Positions 36,831 through 47,936 of a stretch of 64,000 nt of DNA are shown in pieces (the stretch's first letter is position 1; each line of letters starts with the position of its first letter). Position numbers and translations under genes: made by a program. A model generated the notes under the pieces. That model did no database searches. It was not told the DNA's origin and was given only the letters and a program-made list of their open reading frames with translations. The stretch is from contig NZ_BNBL01000003.1 in the NCBI RefSeq assembly GCF_014655595.1, positions 7,877-71,876 of the forward strand. The letters run 5' to 3'. This DNA comes from Streptomyces griseocarneus (GTDB taxonomy: Bacteria; Actinomycetota; Actinomycetes; Streptomycetales; Streptomycetaceae).

Positions 36831-38525
36831 TCAGCGGGCCGTCAGGCGGGCGACGACCTCGGCCACCGGGACCTCTTCCTTCTCGCCGGTGCGCCGGTCC
36901 TTCAGCTCGACCACGCCGTCCGCCGCCCCGCGGCCCACGACCAGGATCGTCGGCACGCCGATCAGCTCGGCGTCCGTGAACTTCACCCCCGGCGACACCC
37001 CCGCCCGGTCGTCCAGCAGCACTCGGACGCCCGCCTCGGCCAGCCGGTCGGACAGCTCCGCGGCGAGCTGCGTCTGGACGGCCTTGCCCGCCGCCACGAC
37101 GTGCACGTCCGCCGGCGCGACCTCGCGCGGCCAGCACAGCCCGGCGCCGTCGTGGGTCTGCTCCGCCAGCGCGGCGACGGCGCGCGAGACGCCGATGCCG
37201 TAGGAGCCCATCGTGACGCGGACCGGCTTGCCCTGGGGGCCGAGGACGTCGAGGCCGAACGCGTCGGCGTACTTGCGGCCGAGCTGGAAGATGTGGCCGA
37301 TCTCGATCGCCCGGCCGATCTCCAGGCCGGCCCCGCAGTTGGGGCACGGGTCGCCCGGCTCGACCACGACGACGTCGAGGTAGCGGTCGACCGTGAAGTC
37401 CCGGCCGCAGACGACGTTGCGGGCGTGCGTGTCCGGCTTGTTGGCGCCGGTGACCCAGGACGTGCCGGGCGCCACGCGCGGGTCGGCGAGGTAGGGCAGG
37501 TCCAGGCCCTGCGGGCCGACGTAGCCCCGGACCAGCTCCGGCCGCCCCACGAAGTCCTCGGCCGTCACCAACTCCACCACGGCGGGCGCCAGGTGCTCCC
37601 CCAGCTTGGCCAGGTCGACCTCGCGGTCGCCGGGGACGCCGACGGCCGTGATCTCGCCGTCGACCTTGACGAGCAGGTTCTTCAGCGTCGCCGACGCGGG
37701 CACGCCCAGGTGCTCGGCGAGGCTCTCGATGGTGGGGGTGTCCGGGGTGTCCAGCTCCTCCACCGGGCCGTGGCCGGAGGGGTCGGCGGGGGCCACGGCG
37801 GTGGTCACCGCCTCCGTGTTGGCGGCGTAGTCGCACTTCGGGCAGTCGACGAAGGTGTCCTCGCCGGCCGCGGCCGGGGCCAGGAACTCCTCGGACGCCG
37901 AGCCGCCCATCGCGCCCGAGACGGCGGAGACGATCCGGTAGTCCAGGCCCAGGCGTTCGAAGATGCGGGTGTAGGCGGTGCGGTGGAGGCGGTAGGACTC
38001 GGCGAGGCCCTCGTCGGTGGTGTCGAAGGAGTACGAGTCCTTCATCTGGAACTCGCGCCCGCGCAGCACGCCCGAGCGCGGCCGCGCCTCGTCCCGGTAC
38101 TTGGCCTGGATCTGATAGAGCATCACCGGCAGGTCCTTGTAGGACGTGCACTGGTCCTTCACCGTCAGCGTGAAGATCTCCTCGTGGGTGGGGCCGAGCA
38201 GGTAGTCCGCGCCCTTGCGGTCACGCAGCCGGAACAGCAGCTCGCCGTACTCCTCCCAGCGCCCGCTCGTCTCGTACGGCTCCTTGGGCAGCAGCGCGGG
38301 CAGCAGGACCTCCTGGCCGCCGATGGCGTCCATCTCCTCGCGCACCACGCGCGAGACGTTGTCGAGCACCTTCTTGCCCAGCGGCAGCCAGGTCCAGACC
38401 CCCGCCGAGGAGCGGCGGACGTAGCCGGCGCGGACCAGCAGCTTGTGGCTGGCGGTCTCCGCGTCGGCCGGATCGTCGCGCAGTGTCTTGATCAGGCTCG
38501 TGGACATGCGCTGGACGTGGGCCAT
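36831..38525 (-). CDS. proS: Prolyl-tRNA synthetase
   Basis: Charges tRNA-Pro. The 564 residues are the bacterial class II form with an inserted editing domain: motif 1 region ([22 protein letters not shown]), motif 2 ([21 protein letters not shown]), the YbaK-like insertion (about 220-400, with [23 protein letters not shown]) and motif 3 ([14 protein letters not shown]), then the anticodon-binding domain. The ATG at 38525 has AGGAG six bases upstream; the longer frames have none. It is monocistronic or follows the two acetyltransferase genes. Confidence 0.97.
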   Translation of the reverse strand: MAHVQRMSTSLIKTLRDDPADAETASHKLLVRAGYVRRSSAGVWTWLPLGKKVLDNVSRVVREEMDAIGGQEVLLPALLPKEPYETSGRWEEYGELLFRLRDRKGADYLLGPTHEEIFTLTVKDQCTSYKDLPVMLYQIQAKYRDEARPRSGVLRGREFQMKDSYSFDTTDEGLAESYRLHRTAYTRIFERLGLDYRIVSAVSGAMGGSASEEFLAPAAAGEDTFVDCPKCDYAANTEAVTTAVAPADPSGHGPVEELDTPDTPTIESLAEHLGVPASATLKNLLVKVDGEITAVGVPGDREVDLAKLGEHLAPAVVELVTAEDFVGRPELVRGYVGPQGLDLPYLADPRVAPGTSWVTGANKPDTHARNVVCGRDFTVDRYLDVVVVEPGDPCPNCGAGLEIGRAIEIGHIFQLGRKYADAFGLDVLGPQGKPVRVTMGSYGIGVSRAVAALAEQTHDGAGLCWPREVAPADVHVVAAGKAVQTQLAAELSDRLAEAGVRVLLDDRAGVSPGVKFTDAELIGVPTILVVGRGAADGVVELKDRRTGEKEEVPVAEVVARLTAR

Positions 38526-38641
38526 GGTCTCTCCTGCGGACGTGCGGGGCGCGGGATGCGCGGGTGCTTCGAGGTGCCGGCGCGCGTGCGCGCGGTTGCG
38601 AGGAGCGTATGCGGCGCCCGCCGATGCCCCAAAACCATTTG

Positions 38642-39175
38642 TCAGGGCTGCAGGGGCAGTGGCGCCCCCATCACCGCGTACGGCCGCGCGGCGCTCGGGA
38701 AGACGACGTTGCGGGCGAGGTCCCGGTAGCCCAGCTTGCGGTAGAGCGCCCGGGCGGGGCTCTCCTTGTCGATGGCGGACAGGATGGAGCGGGGTTCGCT
38801 CGCCGTGGCCGTGATGGCGGTGATGAGGGTCCGCCCGATCCGCCGGTTCTGGAAGGCGGGGTGGACGTGCAGCTCGGTGATGACGAAGGAGTCGTCCAGC
38901 CAGGTGTCGTTGCCGTTGGCGCGCAGGTACGGTTCGACGACCGTGGACCACCAGTGCGTGCGGTCGTTCGGCATCCCGTAGACGAAGCCCACGAGCCGCC
39001 CCTCGGGGGTGGTGGCGCCCAGGGCGCGCGCACCGGGGCACTGCAGGTGCCGCAGGACGATGTGGCGCCGCACGCCGACCTCTTCGGGGGTGAGGCCGAA
39101 GGCGACCGCCTGGACGGCCAGTGCCTCGTCCACCCGTGCGGCGAGGTCGAGCGGTCCGACCGCGATGTCATTCAT
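38642..39175 (-). CDS. GNAT-family N-acetyltransferase
   Basis: A 177-residue GNAT protein. The acetyl-CoA binding region is [21 protein letters not shown] (Q/RxxGxG/A as NRRIGRT), followed by the C-terminal [19 protein letters not shown] typical of the fold. The N-terminus ([21 protein letters not shown]) is conserved in actinobacterial relatives. The substrate is unknown. The ATG at 39175 has a weak ribosome-binding site. It lies between the second acetyltransferase and proS, all on the same strand. Confidence 0.88.
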   Translation of the reverse strand: MNDIAVGPLDLAARVDEALAVQAVAFGLTPEEVGVRRHIVLRHLQCPGARALGATTPEGRLVGFVYGMPNDRTHWWSTVVEPYLRANGNDTWLDDSFVITELHVHPAFQNRRIGRTLITAITATASEPRSILSAIDKESPARALYRKLGYRDLARNVVFPSAARPYAVMGAPLPLQP

Positions 39176-39212
39176 GCCGGGGAGGCTACCCGCCCGTACG
39201 CCGGCGGTCGCC

Positions 39213-40058
39213 TCAGAACAGCACGCTCATGAACGCGCCGACTTCCTCGAAACCCACCCGCCGGTACGCGGCCCGCGCGGCGGTGTTGTAGTCGTTGACG
39301 TAGAGGCTCACGACCGGGGAGACCTCCTCCAGGGCGTGCCGCAGCACGGCCGCCATGCCGGTCACGGACAGGCCGCGCCCCCGGTGCTCGGGGGCGACCC
39401 ACACGCCCTGGATCTGGCAGGCGCGGGGGGTGGCGGCGCCGATCTCGGCCTTGAAGACCACGCGGCCGTTCTCGACGCGGGCGAACGAGCGCCCGGCGCC
39501 GACGAGCTCGGCGACGCGGGCCTGGTAGAGCAGCCCGCCGTCGCCGGCGAGCGGCGAGACGCCGACCTCCTCGGTGAACATGGCCACGCACGCCGGCATG
39601 ATCAGCTCCATCTCGTCCCTGCGGACGCGGCGCACGAGCGGGTCGGGCTCGACCCGCGCGGGCATGGAGTGGGCGACCATCAGGGGCTGGTGGGCGCGCA
39701 CCTCGCGGGCCGGGCCCCAGTGGGGCTCGAGGAGGGACCACAGCTCGGCGGTGGCGTCGGCGGGCCCCACGATGGAGGAGCAGCGGCGGCCGGAGCGGCG
39801 GGCGCGGTCGGCGAAGGCGCGTACGGCCTCGGGGCCGGCGCAGATGGGGACGAGGTTGGCGCCCGCGTAGCAGAGCGACTCCAGGCGGCCGCCCGCGTAC
39901 CAGCCCCACATCTCGCCGCCGAGCCGCCAGGGGTCGAGGCCGGCGACCTGGACGCGTGCGGCGACGAACGCGTTGGCCACGGGGTCGCGGTCGAGGACGG
40001 CGAGGGCGGTGTCGAGTTCGCCGGGCTCCAGGACCCTGGTGGTGGTCGTCGTCAGCAC
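39213..40058 (-). CDS. DUF4081-type GNAT acetyltransferase
   Basis: A 281-residue protein with an N-terminal DUF4081 domain (DPVANAFVAARVQVAGLDPWRLGG) and a C-terminal GNAT domain (IQGVWVAPEHRGRGLSVTGMAAVL and YVNDYNTAARAAYRRVGFEEV). The RGRG motif should bind acetyl-CoA. The substrate is unknown; homologues are conserved next to ispG and proS in Streptomyces. The GTG at 40058 follows GAGG at a long spacing. It is separated from ispG by a strong terminator. Confidence 0.9.
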   Translation of the reverse strand: MLTTTTTRVLEPGELDTALAVLDRDPVANAFVAARVQVAGLDPWRLGGEMWGWYAGGRLESLCYAGANLVPICAGPEAVRAFADRARRSGRRCSSIVGPADATAELWSLLEPHWGPAREVRAHQPLMVAHSMPARVEPDPLVRRVRRDEMELIMPACVAMFTEEVGVSPLAGDGGLLYQARVAELVGAGRSFARVENGRVVFKAEIGAATPRACQIQGVWVAPEHRGRGLSVTGMAAVLRHALEEVSPVVSLYVNDYNTAARAAYRRVGFEEVGAFMSVLF

Positions 40059-40159
40059 GTGTGCGATTGCCTCACGGTCGCGGGCGGTAGGCCATGGGGA
40101 ACAGGTCTTGGCACTGTACCTCCCGCCCCGCGCGGGCACCCCCTGGCGGGCGGAAACGA

Positions 40160-40189
40160 CGCCGCCCCGCCCTCTCGGGCGGGGCGGCG
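40160..40189 (-). terminator. Terminator after ispG
   Basis: A 13-bp GC-only stem (40160-40172 and 40177-40189) with a 4-base loop, 15 bases after the ispG stop. Confidence 0.9.
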
Positions 40190-40204
40190 GTGGTGCGGGG
40201 GGGG

Positions 40205-41362
<1,158 letters not shown>

Positions 41363-41482
41363 CAGGCGAGCAACCCCAAGGTCTTAAATCATGGTCCCGA
41401 GATCGGCGGGCTCCGGCATCCGAGGTTACGGCAAGCGATCCCCCCGGGGCACATCACGACCCGAACACCACCCAAACACGGA

Positions 41483-41509
41483 CGGCCGGGCACATAGCGC
41501 GCCCGGCCG
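41483..41509 (-). terminator. Terminator between the site-2 protease gene and ispG
   Basis: A 9-bp stem CGGCCGGGC (41483-41491) with GCCCGGCCG (41501-41509) and a 9-base loop, 17 bases past the protease stop. Confidence 0.8.
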
Positions 41510-41526
41510 CCACAATCGGATGTCCG

Positions 41527-42828
41527 CTAGGTCAGCCGGACCGGGTTCACCACGTCCGCGATCAGCACCAGCAGCGTGAAGCAGACGAAGATGCCCGCCA
41601 CCACGTACGCCACCGGCATCAGCTTGGCGACGTCGAAGGGGCCCGGGTCGGGGCGCCGGAAGACCTTGGCGAAGGCCCGGCGGACCGACTCCCACAGCGC
41701 CCCGGCGATGTGCCCGCCGTCCAGCGGCAGCAGCGGCAGCATGTTGAACAGGAACAGCGAGAGGTTGAAGCCCGCGACCAGGAAGAGCATGGTCGCGATC
41801 TGCTGCGACGGCGGGATGTCGAGGTTGAAGACCTCGCCGCCCACGCGGGCCGCGCCGACGACGCCCATGGGCGAGTCGGCCTTGCGCTCGGCGCCGTCGA
41901 AGGCCGCGTTCCACAGGTCGGGGATCTTGCCGGGCAGGGCGATCAGCGACTCCACGCCGGACTGCACCATGTCGCCCATACGGTCGACGGACTGTCCGAA
42001 GGACTGCTGGACGACGCCGGTGGCGGGCGTGAAGCCGAGGAAGCCCGCGGTGACGTACTGGCCCTTGAGGGGCGCGCCCTTGCCGTCGTACTTCTGGACC
42101 TGGTTGGAGATGAGGTTCGCGCTGAGCGTCTTCTCCTGCCCGTCACGGACCACGGTGATCGTGGCCGGGCCGGTGGTCCGGCGGATCTCCTTCTGCAGGG
42201 TCGTCCAGTCGGTGGCCTTGTGGCCGTTGAACGCGACGATGCGGTCCTTGGGCTGCAGGCCGGCCGCCTTGGCGGGCGAGTCCTTGGCACCGGAGGGGCA
42301 CTTGTCCGTGGGGGCGCTGGCGGACACCACGCAGTCGGAGACGGCCGAGACCGTCGTCGTCTGGGTGTTGACGCCGAACGACATCATCACGCCGAGGAAC
42401 ACCGCGACGGCCAGGACCAGGTTCATGAACGGTCCGGCGAACATCACGATCACGCGCTTCCAGGGCTTGCGCGTGTAGAACATCCGGGTCTCGTCGCCGG
42501 GCCGGAGCTCCTCGTAGGCCGCCGATCGGGCGTCCTCGATCATGCCGCGCCACGGGGAGGTGGAACGGGCGCTGACGCGGCCGTCCTCGCCGGGCGGGAA
42601 CATGCCGATCATGCGGATGTAGCCGCCGAGCGGGATGGCCTTGATGCCGTACTCGGTCTCGCCCCTGCGCCGCGAGAAGATCGTCGGCCCGAAGCCGACC
42701 ATGTACTGCGGCACGCGGATGCCGAAGAGCTTCGCGGTCGAGAGGTGGCCCAGCTCGTGCCAGGCGATGGAGAACAGCAGGCCCACCACGAAGACGACTA
42801 TCCCGAGGACGGTCATCAGTGTCGTCAT
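41527..42828 (-). CDS. M50 site-2 protease (RseP/Rip1-like intramembrane metalloprotease)
   Basis: Cleaves anti-sigma factors or other single-pass proteins within the membrane. The 433 residues contain the zinc motif HELGH (24-28) in the first helix, a PDZ domain (about 185-260, [19 protein letters not shown]), and the second metal motif [11 protein letters not shown] with Asp-Gly-Gly in a later helix; four hydrophobic helices are evident. The ATG at 42828 overlaps the dxr stop (ATGA) with GGAGG upstream, so it is coupled to dxr. It is typical of the actinobacterial dxr-rip-ispG arrangement. Confidence 0.95.
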   Translation of the reverse strand: MTTLMTVLGIVVFVVGLLFSIAWHELGHLSTAKLFGIRVPQYMVGFGPTIFSRRRGETEYGIKAIPLGGYIRMIGMFPPGEDGRVSARSTSPWRGMIEDARSAAYEELRPGDETRMFYTRKPWKRVIVMFAGPFMNLVLAVAVFLGVMMSFGVNTQTTTVSAVSDCVVSASAPTDKCPSGAKDSPAKAAGLQPKDRIVAFNGHKATDWTTLQKEIRRTTGPATITVVRDGQEKTLSANLISNQVQKYDGKGAPLKGQYVTAGFLGFTPATGVVQQSFGQSVDRMGDMVQSGVESLIALPGKIPDLWNAAFDGAERKADSPMGVVGAARVGGEVFNLDIPPSQQIATMLFLVAGFNLSLFLFNMLPLLPLDGGHIAGALWESVRRAFAKVFRRPDPGPFDVAKLMPVAYVVAGIFVCFTLLVLIADVVNPVRLT

Positions 42829-44099
42829 GCGCGGGCCTCCGAGGTCGCTTTCGCCGTACGGGCGCCCGTACGGGCCGCCAGTTCACGGGCCCGGGCGCGG
42901 GCCCAGGTCTCCGCTTGCAGGACGTCCGAGACGGTCAGGAGGGTTCCCGCGGCGGGGGTGCCGTGCTCCGCGACCACCTCGGCGACGGTGTCCACGATCC
43001 CATTGAACGGCAGCTGTCCGCTCAGGAACGCATCGACGCACTCCTCATTGGCGGCGTTGAAGACGGCCGGGGCCGTGCCGCCGAGGGCACCGACGTGCCG
43101 GGCCAGCGCGACCGACGGGAAGGCCTCCTCGTCGAGCGGGAAGAACTCCCAGGTGGAGGCCTGGGACCAGTCGAAGGCGGGAGCGGCGTCGGGCACCCGC
43201 TCGGGCCAGCCGAGACCGATCGCGATGGGCCCGCGCATGTCCGGCGGGGTGGCCTGGGCCAGCGTGGAGCCGTCGGTGAATTCCACCATCGAGTGGACGT
43301 AGGACTGGGGGTGGACGACGACCTCGATGCGGTCGAAGGGGATGTCGTAGAGCAGGTGGGCCTCGATCACCTCCAGCCCCTTGTTGACCAGGGTGGCGGA
43401 GTTGATCGTGATCACCGGGCCCATGGACCACGTGGGGTGGGCCAGGGCGTCCTGGGGGGTGACCGAGGCCAGCTCGGCCTTCGTACGGCCGCGGAAGGGG
43501 CCGCCGGAGGCGGTGACGACCAGCTTGCGGACCTCGGCGCGGGTGCCGCCCAGCAGCGCCTGGAAGAGCGCCGCGTGCTCGGAGTCCACCGGGATGATCT
43601 GGCCCGGCTTGGCGACCGCCTTGACCAGCGGGCCGCCGACGATCAGCGACTCCTTGTTGGCCAGGGCCAGGGTCCGGCCCGCCTCGAGGGCGGCGAGGGT
43701 GGGCGCGAGGCCGATGGAGCCGGTGATGCCGTTGAGGACCGTGTGGCACTCGCCGCGGGCCACCTCGGTGGCCGCGTCGGGCCCCGCGAGGATCTCCGGC
43801 AGCGGCTCGGCGCCGTACCGCGCGGCCAGCGCCTCGCGCAGCTCGGCCGCCTTGTCGGCGCGCGCCACCGCGACCCGGCGGACCCCCAGCCGGTGCGCCT
43901 GCTCGGCGAGCAGCTCCACGCGGCCGCCGGCCGCCGACAGGGCGGTCACCCGGAAGCGCCCGGGGTTGCGCAGCACGAGGTCGATGGCCTGGGTGCCGAT
44001 CGAGCCGGTCGAGCCGAGGATCACGATCTCGCGCGGTCCGCCGCCGGGGTGGGCGGCGGCGGAGTAGCGCAGGTGCGGGTCAGCGAGGGAGTCCGTCAT
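42825..44099 (-). CDS. dxr: 1-deoxy-D-xylulose 5-phosphate reductoisomerase
   Basis: Commits carbon to the MEP pathway by converting DXP to MEP with NADPH. The 424 residues include the Rossmann motif [23 protein letters not shown], the metal site [22 protein letters not shown] and [17 protein letters not shown]. The ATG at 44099 ([12 protein letters not shown]) has a weak GGTGGA upstream; the frame upstream is not supported. It is followed, overlapping by 4 bases, by the site-2 protease gene. Single copy in the window. Confidence 0.97.
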   Translation of the reverse strand: MTDSLADPHLRYSAAAHPGGGPREIVILGSTGSIGTQAIDLVLRNPGRFRVTALSAAGGRVELLAEQAHRLGVRRVAVARADKAAELREALAARYGAEPLPEILAGPDAATEVARGECHTVLNGITGSIGLAPTLAALEAGRTLALANKESLIVGGPLVKAVAKPGQIIPVDSEHAALFQALLGGTRAEVRKLVVTASGGPFRGRTKAELASVTPQDALAHPTWSMGPVITINSATLVNKGLEVIEAHLLYDIPFDRIEVVVHPQSYVHSMVEFTDGSTLAQATPPDMRGPIAIGLGWPERVPDAAPAFDWSQASTWEFFPLDEEAFPSVALARHVGALGGTAPAVFNAANEECVDAFLSGQLPFNGIVDTVAEVVAEHGTPAAGTLLTVSDVLQAETWARARARELAARTGARTAKATSEARA

Positions 44100-44169
44100 T
44101 CCACCATTGTGGCCGCTGCGCCGGGACGGCCCGACAGGGGCGTCCCGGTGCGGCGGTCGCGGGGCGGGC

Positions 44170-46104
44170 TCAGCGGATCGGGCGGTGGACGTTCTCGGCC
44201 TTGGAGGGGCCTGGGGTGGCGTCCGCGATCCAGGGTCCGTCGCCGCTGGGGTCGACGATCCCGCTCTCCAGCCACGCGTACGCACCGGACATCACGCCGG
44301 AGACGACCTTGCGGTCGAGGTCGTCGGTGTTCGCCCACAGCCGCCCGAAGAGCTCCTCCACCCGGATGCGGGACTGCCGGCAGAACGCGTCGGCGAGCCG
44401 GTAGGCCTCGCTGCCGTGGTCGCCGAGGACGCGCAGGTGCTCGGCGCGCACGCAGGCCGCGCTCATGGCGAAGAGCTCGGCGCCGATGTCGACGATGCGG
44501 CCGAGGAAGCCCTGCTTGGTCTCCATGCGGCCCTGCCAGCGGGACATGGCGTAGAAGGTGGAGCGGGCGAGTTTGCGGGAGGAGCGCTCGACGTAGCGCA
44601 GGTGCCCGGAGAGGTCGACGTGGCCGGCCGGGTGGAACTCGGCGTACGTCCGCGGCAGCTGCCCGGGGCCCGTCATGAGCTTGGGCAGCCAGCGGGCGTA
44701 GAAGCCGCCGGCGCGGGCGCCGGCGCGCGCCTTGTCGCCCAGGGACTTGTCCGGGTCGATGAGGTCGCCGGCCACGGAGAGGTGGGCGTCGACGGCCTCG
44801 CGGGCGATGAGCAGGTGCATGATCTCGGTCGAGCCCTCGAAGATGCGGTTGATGCGCATGTCGCGCAGCATCTGCTCGGCCGGGACCGCGCGCTCGCCGC
44901 GGGCGGCCAGCGAGGCCGCGCTCTCGTAGCCCCGGCCGCCGCGGATCTGGACCAGCTCGTCCGTCATCAGCCAGGCCATCTCGCTGGAGTAGAGCTTGGC
45001 GAGGGCGGCCTCGATGCGGATGTCGTTGCGGTCCTCGTCGGCCATCTGGCCCGACAGCTCGAGGACGGCCTCCAGGGCGAAGGTGGTCGCGGCGATGAAG
45101 GAGATCTTCGCGCCGACGGCCTCGTGCCGGGCGATGGGCTTGCCCCACTGCTCGCGCGCGGTGGACCACTCGCGGGCGATCTTCAGCGCCCACTTGCCGC
45201 CGGAGACGCACATGGCGGGGATGGAGAGCCGGCCGGTGTTGAGGGTGGTCAGCGCGATCTTCAGGCCCGCGCCCTCGGGCCCGATGCGGTGGGCGGCGGG
45301 CACGCGGACCTGGTGGAAGCGGGTGACGCCGTTCTCGATGCCGCGCAGGCCCATGAAGGCGTTGCGGTTCTCCACGGTGACGCCGTCGGCCGCGGCCTCG
45401 ACGACGAAGGCGGTGATGCCGCCCTTGTGGCCCTCGCTCCTGGGCACCCGGGCCATGACCACGAGCAGGTCGGCGACGACGCCGTTGGTGGTCCACAGCT
45501 TCACGCCGTCCAGGACGTAGTCGTCGCCGTCGGGCACGGCGACGGTGGCCAGCCGGGCCGGGTCGGAGCCGACGTCCGGCTCGGTGAGCAGGAAGGCGGT
45601 GATGTCCGTGCGCGCGCAGCGCGGCAGGAACTTCTCCTTCTGCTCCTGGGTGCCGAAGAGCTTCAGCGGCTGGGGCACGCCGATGGACTGGTGGGCGGAC
45701 AGCAGCGCGCCGACGACGGGGCTGGCGGAGCCCACGAGCGCGAGCGCCCTGTTGTAGTAGACCTGCGTGAGGCCGAGTCCGCCGTACTTGATGTCGATCT
45801 TCATGCCGAGGGCGCCGAGCTCCTTGAGCCCGTTGACCGTCTCGTCCGGGATCTTCGCCTCGCGTTCGATGCGGGCGCCGTCGATCCGCGTCTCGCAGAA
45901 GTCGCGGAGCTTGGAGAGGAACTCCTCCCCGCGCCGGACGTCCTCGGCCGCGGGGCTGGGATGCGGATGGATCAGGTCGAGGCGGAACCGGCCGAGGAAG
46001 AGCTCCTTGGCGAAGCTGGGCTTCTTCCAGTCCTGCTCGCGGGCCGCCTCGGCGACCTGGCGGGCTTCGCGCTCGGAGACCGGTCGTACGGATGGTGCGG
46101 TCAT
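44170..46104 (-). CDS. Acyl-CoA dehydrogenase (VLCAD/ACAD9-like, long form)
   Basis: A flavin enzyme of fatty-acid beta-oxidation. The 644 residues exceed the 380-400 of short ACADs and fit the long form with an extra C-terminal helical domain (about 450-644). Signatures: [27 protein letters not shown], and the catalytic-base region [17 protein letters not shown] with Glu in FEGS. The ATG at 46104 ([10 protein letters not shown]) has GAGGTG upstream. A palindrome CCGGTCG-n5-CGACCGG 35-53 bp upstream is a possible operator. It precedes dxr with a 70-bp gap. Confidence 0.93.
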   Translation of the reverse strand: MTAPSVRPVSEREARQVAEAAREQDWKKPSFAKELFLGRFRLDLIHPHPSPAAEDVRRGEEFLSKLRDFCETRIDGARIEREAKIPDETVNGLKELGALGMKIDIKYGGLGLTQVYYNRALALVGSASPVVGALLSAHQSIGVPQPLKLFGTQEQKEKFLPRCARTDITAFLLTEPDVGSDPARLATVAVPDGDDYVLDGVKLWTTNGVVADLLVVMARVPRSEGHKGGITAFVVEAAADGVTVENRNAFMGLRGIENGVTRFHQVRVPAAHRIGPEGAGLKIALTTLNTGRLSIPAMCVSGGKWALKIAREWSTAREQWGKPIARHEAVGAKISFIAATTFALEAVLELSGQMADEDRNDIRIEAALAKLYSSEMAWLMTDELVQIRGGRGYESAASLAARGERAVPAEQMLRDMRINRIFEGSTEIMHLLIAREAVDAHLSVAGDLIDPDKSLGDKARAGARAGGFYARWLPKLMTGPGQLPRTYAEFHPAGHVDLSGHLRYVERSSRKLARSTFYAMSRWQGRMETKQGFLGRIVDIGAELFAMSAACVRAEHLRVLGDHGSEAYRLADAFCRQSRIRVEELFGRLWANTDDLDRKVVSGVMSGAYAWLESGIVDPSGDGPWIADATPGPSKAENVHRPIR

Positions 46105-46138
46105 CGGGCACCTCACCGTCTGAGTCGGGGCAGTTGTC

Positions 46139-46157
46139 CCGGTCGACTACCGACCGG
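46139..46157. promoter_or_regulatory. Palindrome upstream of the acyl-CoA dehydrogenase gene
   Basis: A perfect 7-5-7 inverted repeat, CCGGTCG ACTAC CGACCGG, begins 35 bases upstream of the start codon. Dyads of this form near promoters are typical of TetR- or GntR-family operators controlling fatty-acid genes; the regulator is not in the window. Confidence 0.5.
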
Positions 46158-46282
46158 TGCTACTCATCCGTATGTACCTACCCGATCCGTCCGGGCTCTA
46201 CCAGACCCCCGGCAAGCTTCCGGCCCGCGGCGGACGGCTGTGTGCCGGACGGCGCAGTGCGGAGAGCGGGGTGCGGGAAGCG

Positions 46283-46318
46283 CAGTGCGCCCCGGGACGG
46301 TGGTCCCGGGGCGCACTG
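46283..46318 (-). terminator. Strong terminator after the aldehyde dehydrogenase gene
   Basis: A perfect 16-bp stem (46283-46298 with 46303-46318) and GGTG loop, 40 bases past the stop. Confidence 0.9.
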
Positions 46319-46357
46319 GTGTCGCGACCTGTGAAGGGCCGGTCGCGGGCCCGTCGC

Positions 46358-47803
46358 CTAGAGGGCCAGGCCCGTCAGGACCAGCACGCGCTCGTAGGTG
46401 TAGTCGTCCATCGCGTAGCGCACGCCCTCGCGGCCCACACCGGACTGCTTGGCGCCGCCGTAGGGCATCTGGTCCGCGCGGTAGGAGGGGACGTCGCCGA
46501 TGACCACGCCGCCGACCTCGAGGGCGCGGTGGGCGCGGAAGGCGGTCTGCAGGTCGTGGGTGAAGACACCCGCCTGCAGGCCGTACGGGGAGTCGTTGAC
46601 GGCCGCGAACGCCGCGTCCTCGCCCTCGGCCTTCGTGATGGTCAGGACCGGGCCGAAGACCTCCTCGCAGGCGATCGTCACGCCGGCCGGGACCTCGGCC
46701 AGCACGGTCGGGGCGTAGGTCGCGCCCTCGCGCTTGCCGCCCGCGAGCAGCTTCGCGCCGGCCGCGACGGCCTCGTCGACCCAGGCCTCCACGCGCTTGG
46801 CGGCGTCCTCGCTGACCAGCGGGCCGACGTCGGTGGAGGCGTCGGACGGGTCACCCGTGACCTGGGCCTCGACGGCCGCGACGACCTTCGGCAGCAGCCG
46901 CTCGTAGAGCGAGGCGTCGGCGATGACGCGCTGCACGGAGATGCAGGACTGGCCGCCCTGGTAGTTGGAGAAGGTGGCGATGCGCTGCGCCGCCCAGTCC
47001 AGGTCGGCCTCGGAGGACCAGTCGGCGAGGACGACGGCCGCGCCGTTGCCGCCGAGCTCGAGGGTGACGTGCTTGCGCGGGGCGGAGTCGAGGATCGACC
47101 AGCCGACCGGGCCGGAGCCGGTGAAGGAGATGACCGGCAGGCGCTCGTCCTGGACCAGGGCGGGCATGCGGTCGTTGGGCACCGGCAGCACGCTCCAGGA
47201 ACCGGCCGGCAGGTCGGTCTCGGCGAGGATCTCACCCAGGATCAGGGAGGAGATCGGGGTCGCCGGGGCGGGCTTGAGGATGATCGGCGCGCCGACAGCG
47301 ATGGCCGGGGCGACCTTGTGGGCGCTCAGGTTGAGCGGGAAGTTGAAGGGCGCGATGCCCAGGACCGTGCCGCGCGGGACGCGGCGGGTCAGCGCGAGGC
47401 GGCCGGTGGAGCCGGGGTCGGTGTCCAGGCGCTGGGCGTCGCCGGCGTTGAAGCGGCGGGCCTCCTCGGCGGCCCAGCGGAACACGGAGACGGCACGGCC
47501 GACCTCGCCGCGGGCCCACTTGATGGGCTTGCCGTTCTCGGCGGAGATCAGCTGGGCGATCTCCTCGGTGCGCTCGGCGAGCCGCTTGGCGACGTGGTCG
47601 AGGGCGGCGGTGCGCACGTGGGCGGGCGTCGCCGCGAACTCCTCGCGCACGGCGTGGGCGGCCGCGACGGCCTCCTCGACCTGCGCCTCGGTGGGCACGC
47701 TCACGGTGCCGACGAGACGGCCGTCCCAGGAGTTCGTGACGTCGAAGGTCTCCTCGCCGGTGGCCTCGCGGCCGGCCAGCCAGAACGCGTGGGGAGCAGT
47801 CAC
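46358..47803 (-). CDS. NAD(P)-dependent aldehyde dehydrogenase
   Basis: A 481-residue ALDH. The catalytic Cys is C287 (GGQSCISVQRV), the general base Glu is in LELGGNGAAV (~253), and the cofactor motif FTGSGPVGWSI is present. The form is close to enzymes acting on semialdehydes or aldehydes from GABA/polyamine breakdown; the location between the PucR regulator and gabT supports that. The GTG at 47803 (VTAPHAFWLAG) has GGAGGGA upstream. It is downstream of the regulator, on the same strand, and has its own terminator. The exact substrate (succinate semialdehyde or another) cannot be assigned. Confidence 0.9.
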   Translation of the reverse strand: MTAPHAFWLAGREATGEETFDVTNSWDGRLVGTVSVPTEAQVEEAVAAAHAVREEFAATPAHVRTAALDHVAKRLAERTEEIAQLISAENGKPIKWARGEVGRAVSVFRWAAEEARRFNAGDAQRLDTDPGSTGRLALTRRVPRGTVLGIAPFNFPLNLSAHKVAPAIAVGAPIILKPAPATPISSLILGEILAETDLPAGSWSVLPVPNDRMPALVQDERLPVISFTGSGPVGWSILDSAPRKHVTLELGGNGAAVVLADWSSEADLDWAAQRIATFSNYQGGQSCISVQRVIADASLYERLLPKVVAAVEAQVTGDPSDASTDVGPLVSEDAAKRVEAWVDEAVAAGAKLLAGGKREGATYAPTVLAEVPAGVTIACEEVFGPVLTITKAEGEDAAFAAVNDSPYGLQAGVFTHDLQTAFRAHRALEVGGVVIGDVPSYRADQMPYGGAKQSGVGREGVRYAMDDYTYERVLVLTGLAL

Positions 47804-47936
47804 GGATTCCCTCCGGGGGGTGCAGACGATTTTGGCTTCCCCACCGTAGGTCCGCCGCGCTCCACGGTCGCTTGTCCGCAATGGAGCAGGCGGCCTCGCG
47901 GGCGCGCCGCATTGGCAGGTCCCGGCCGCCCGCCGC

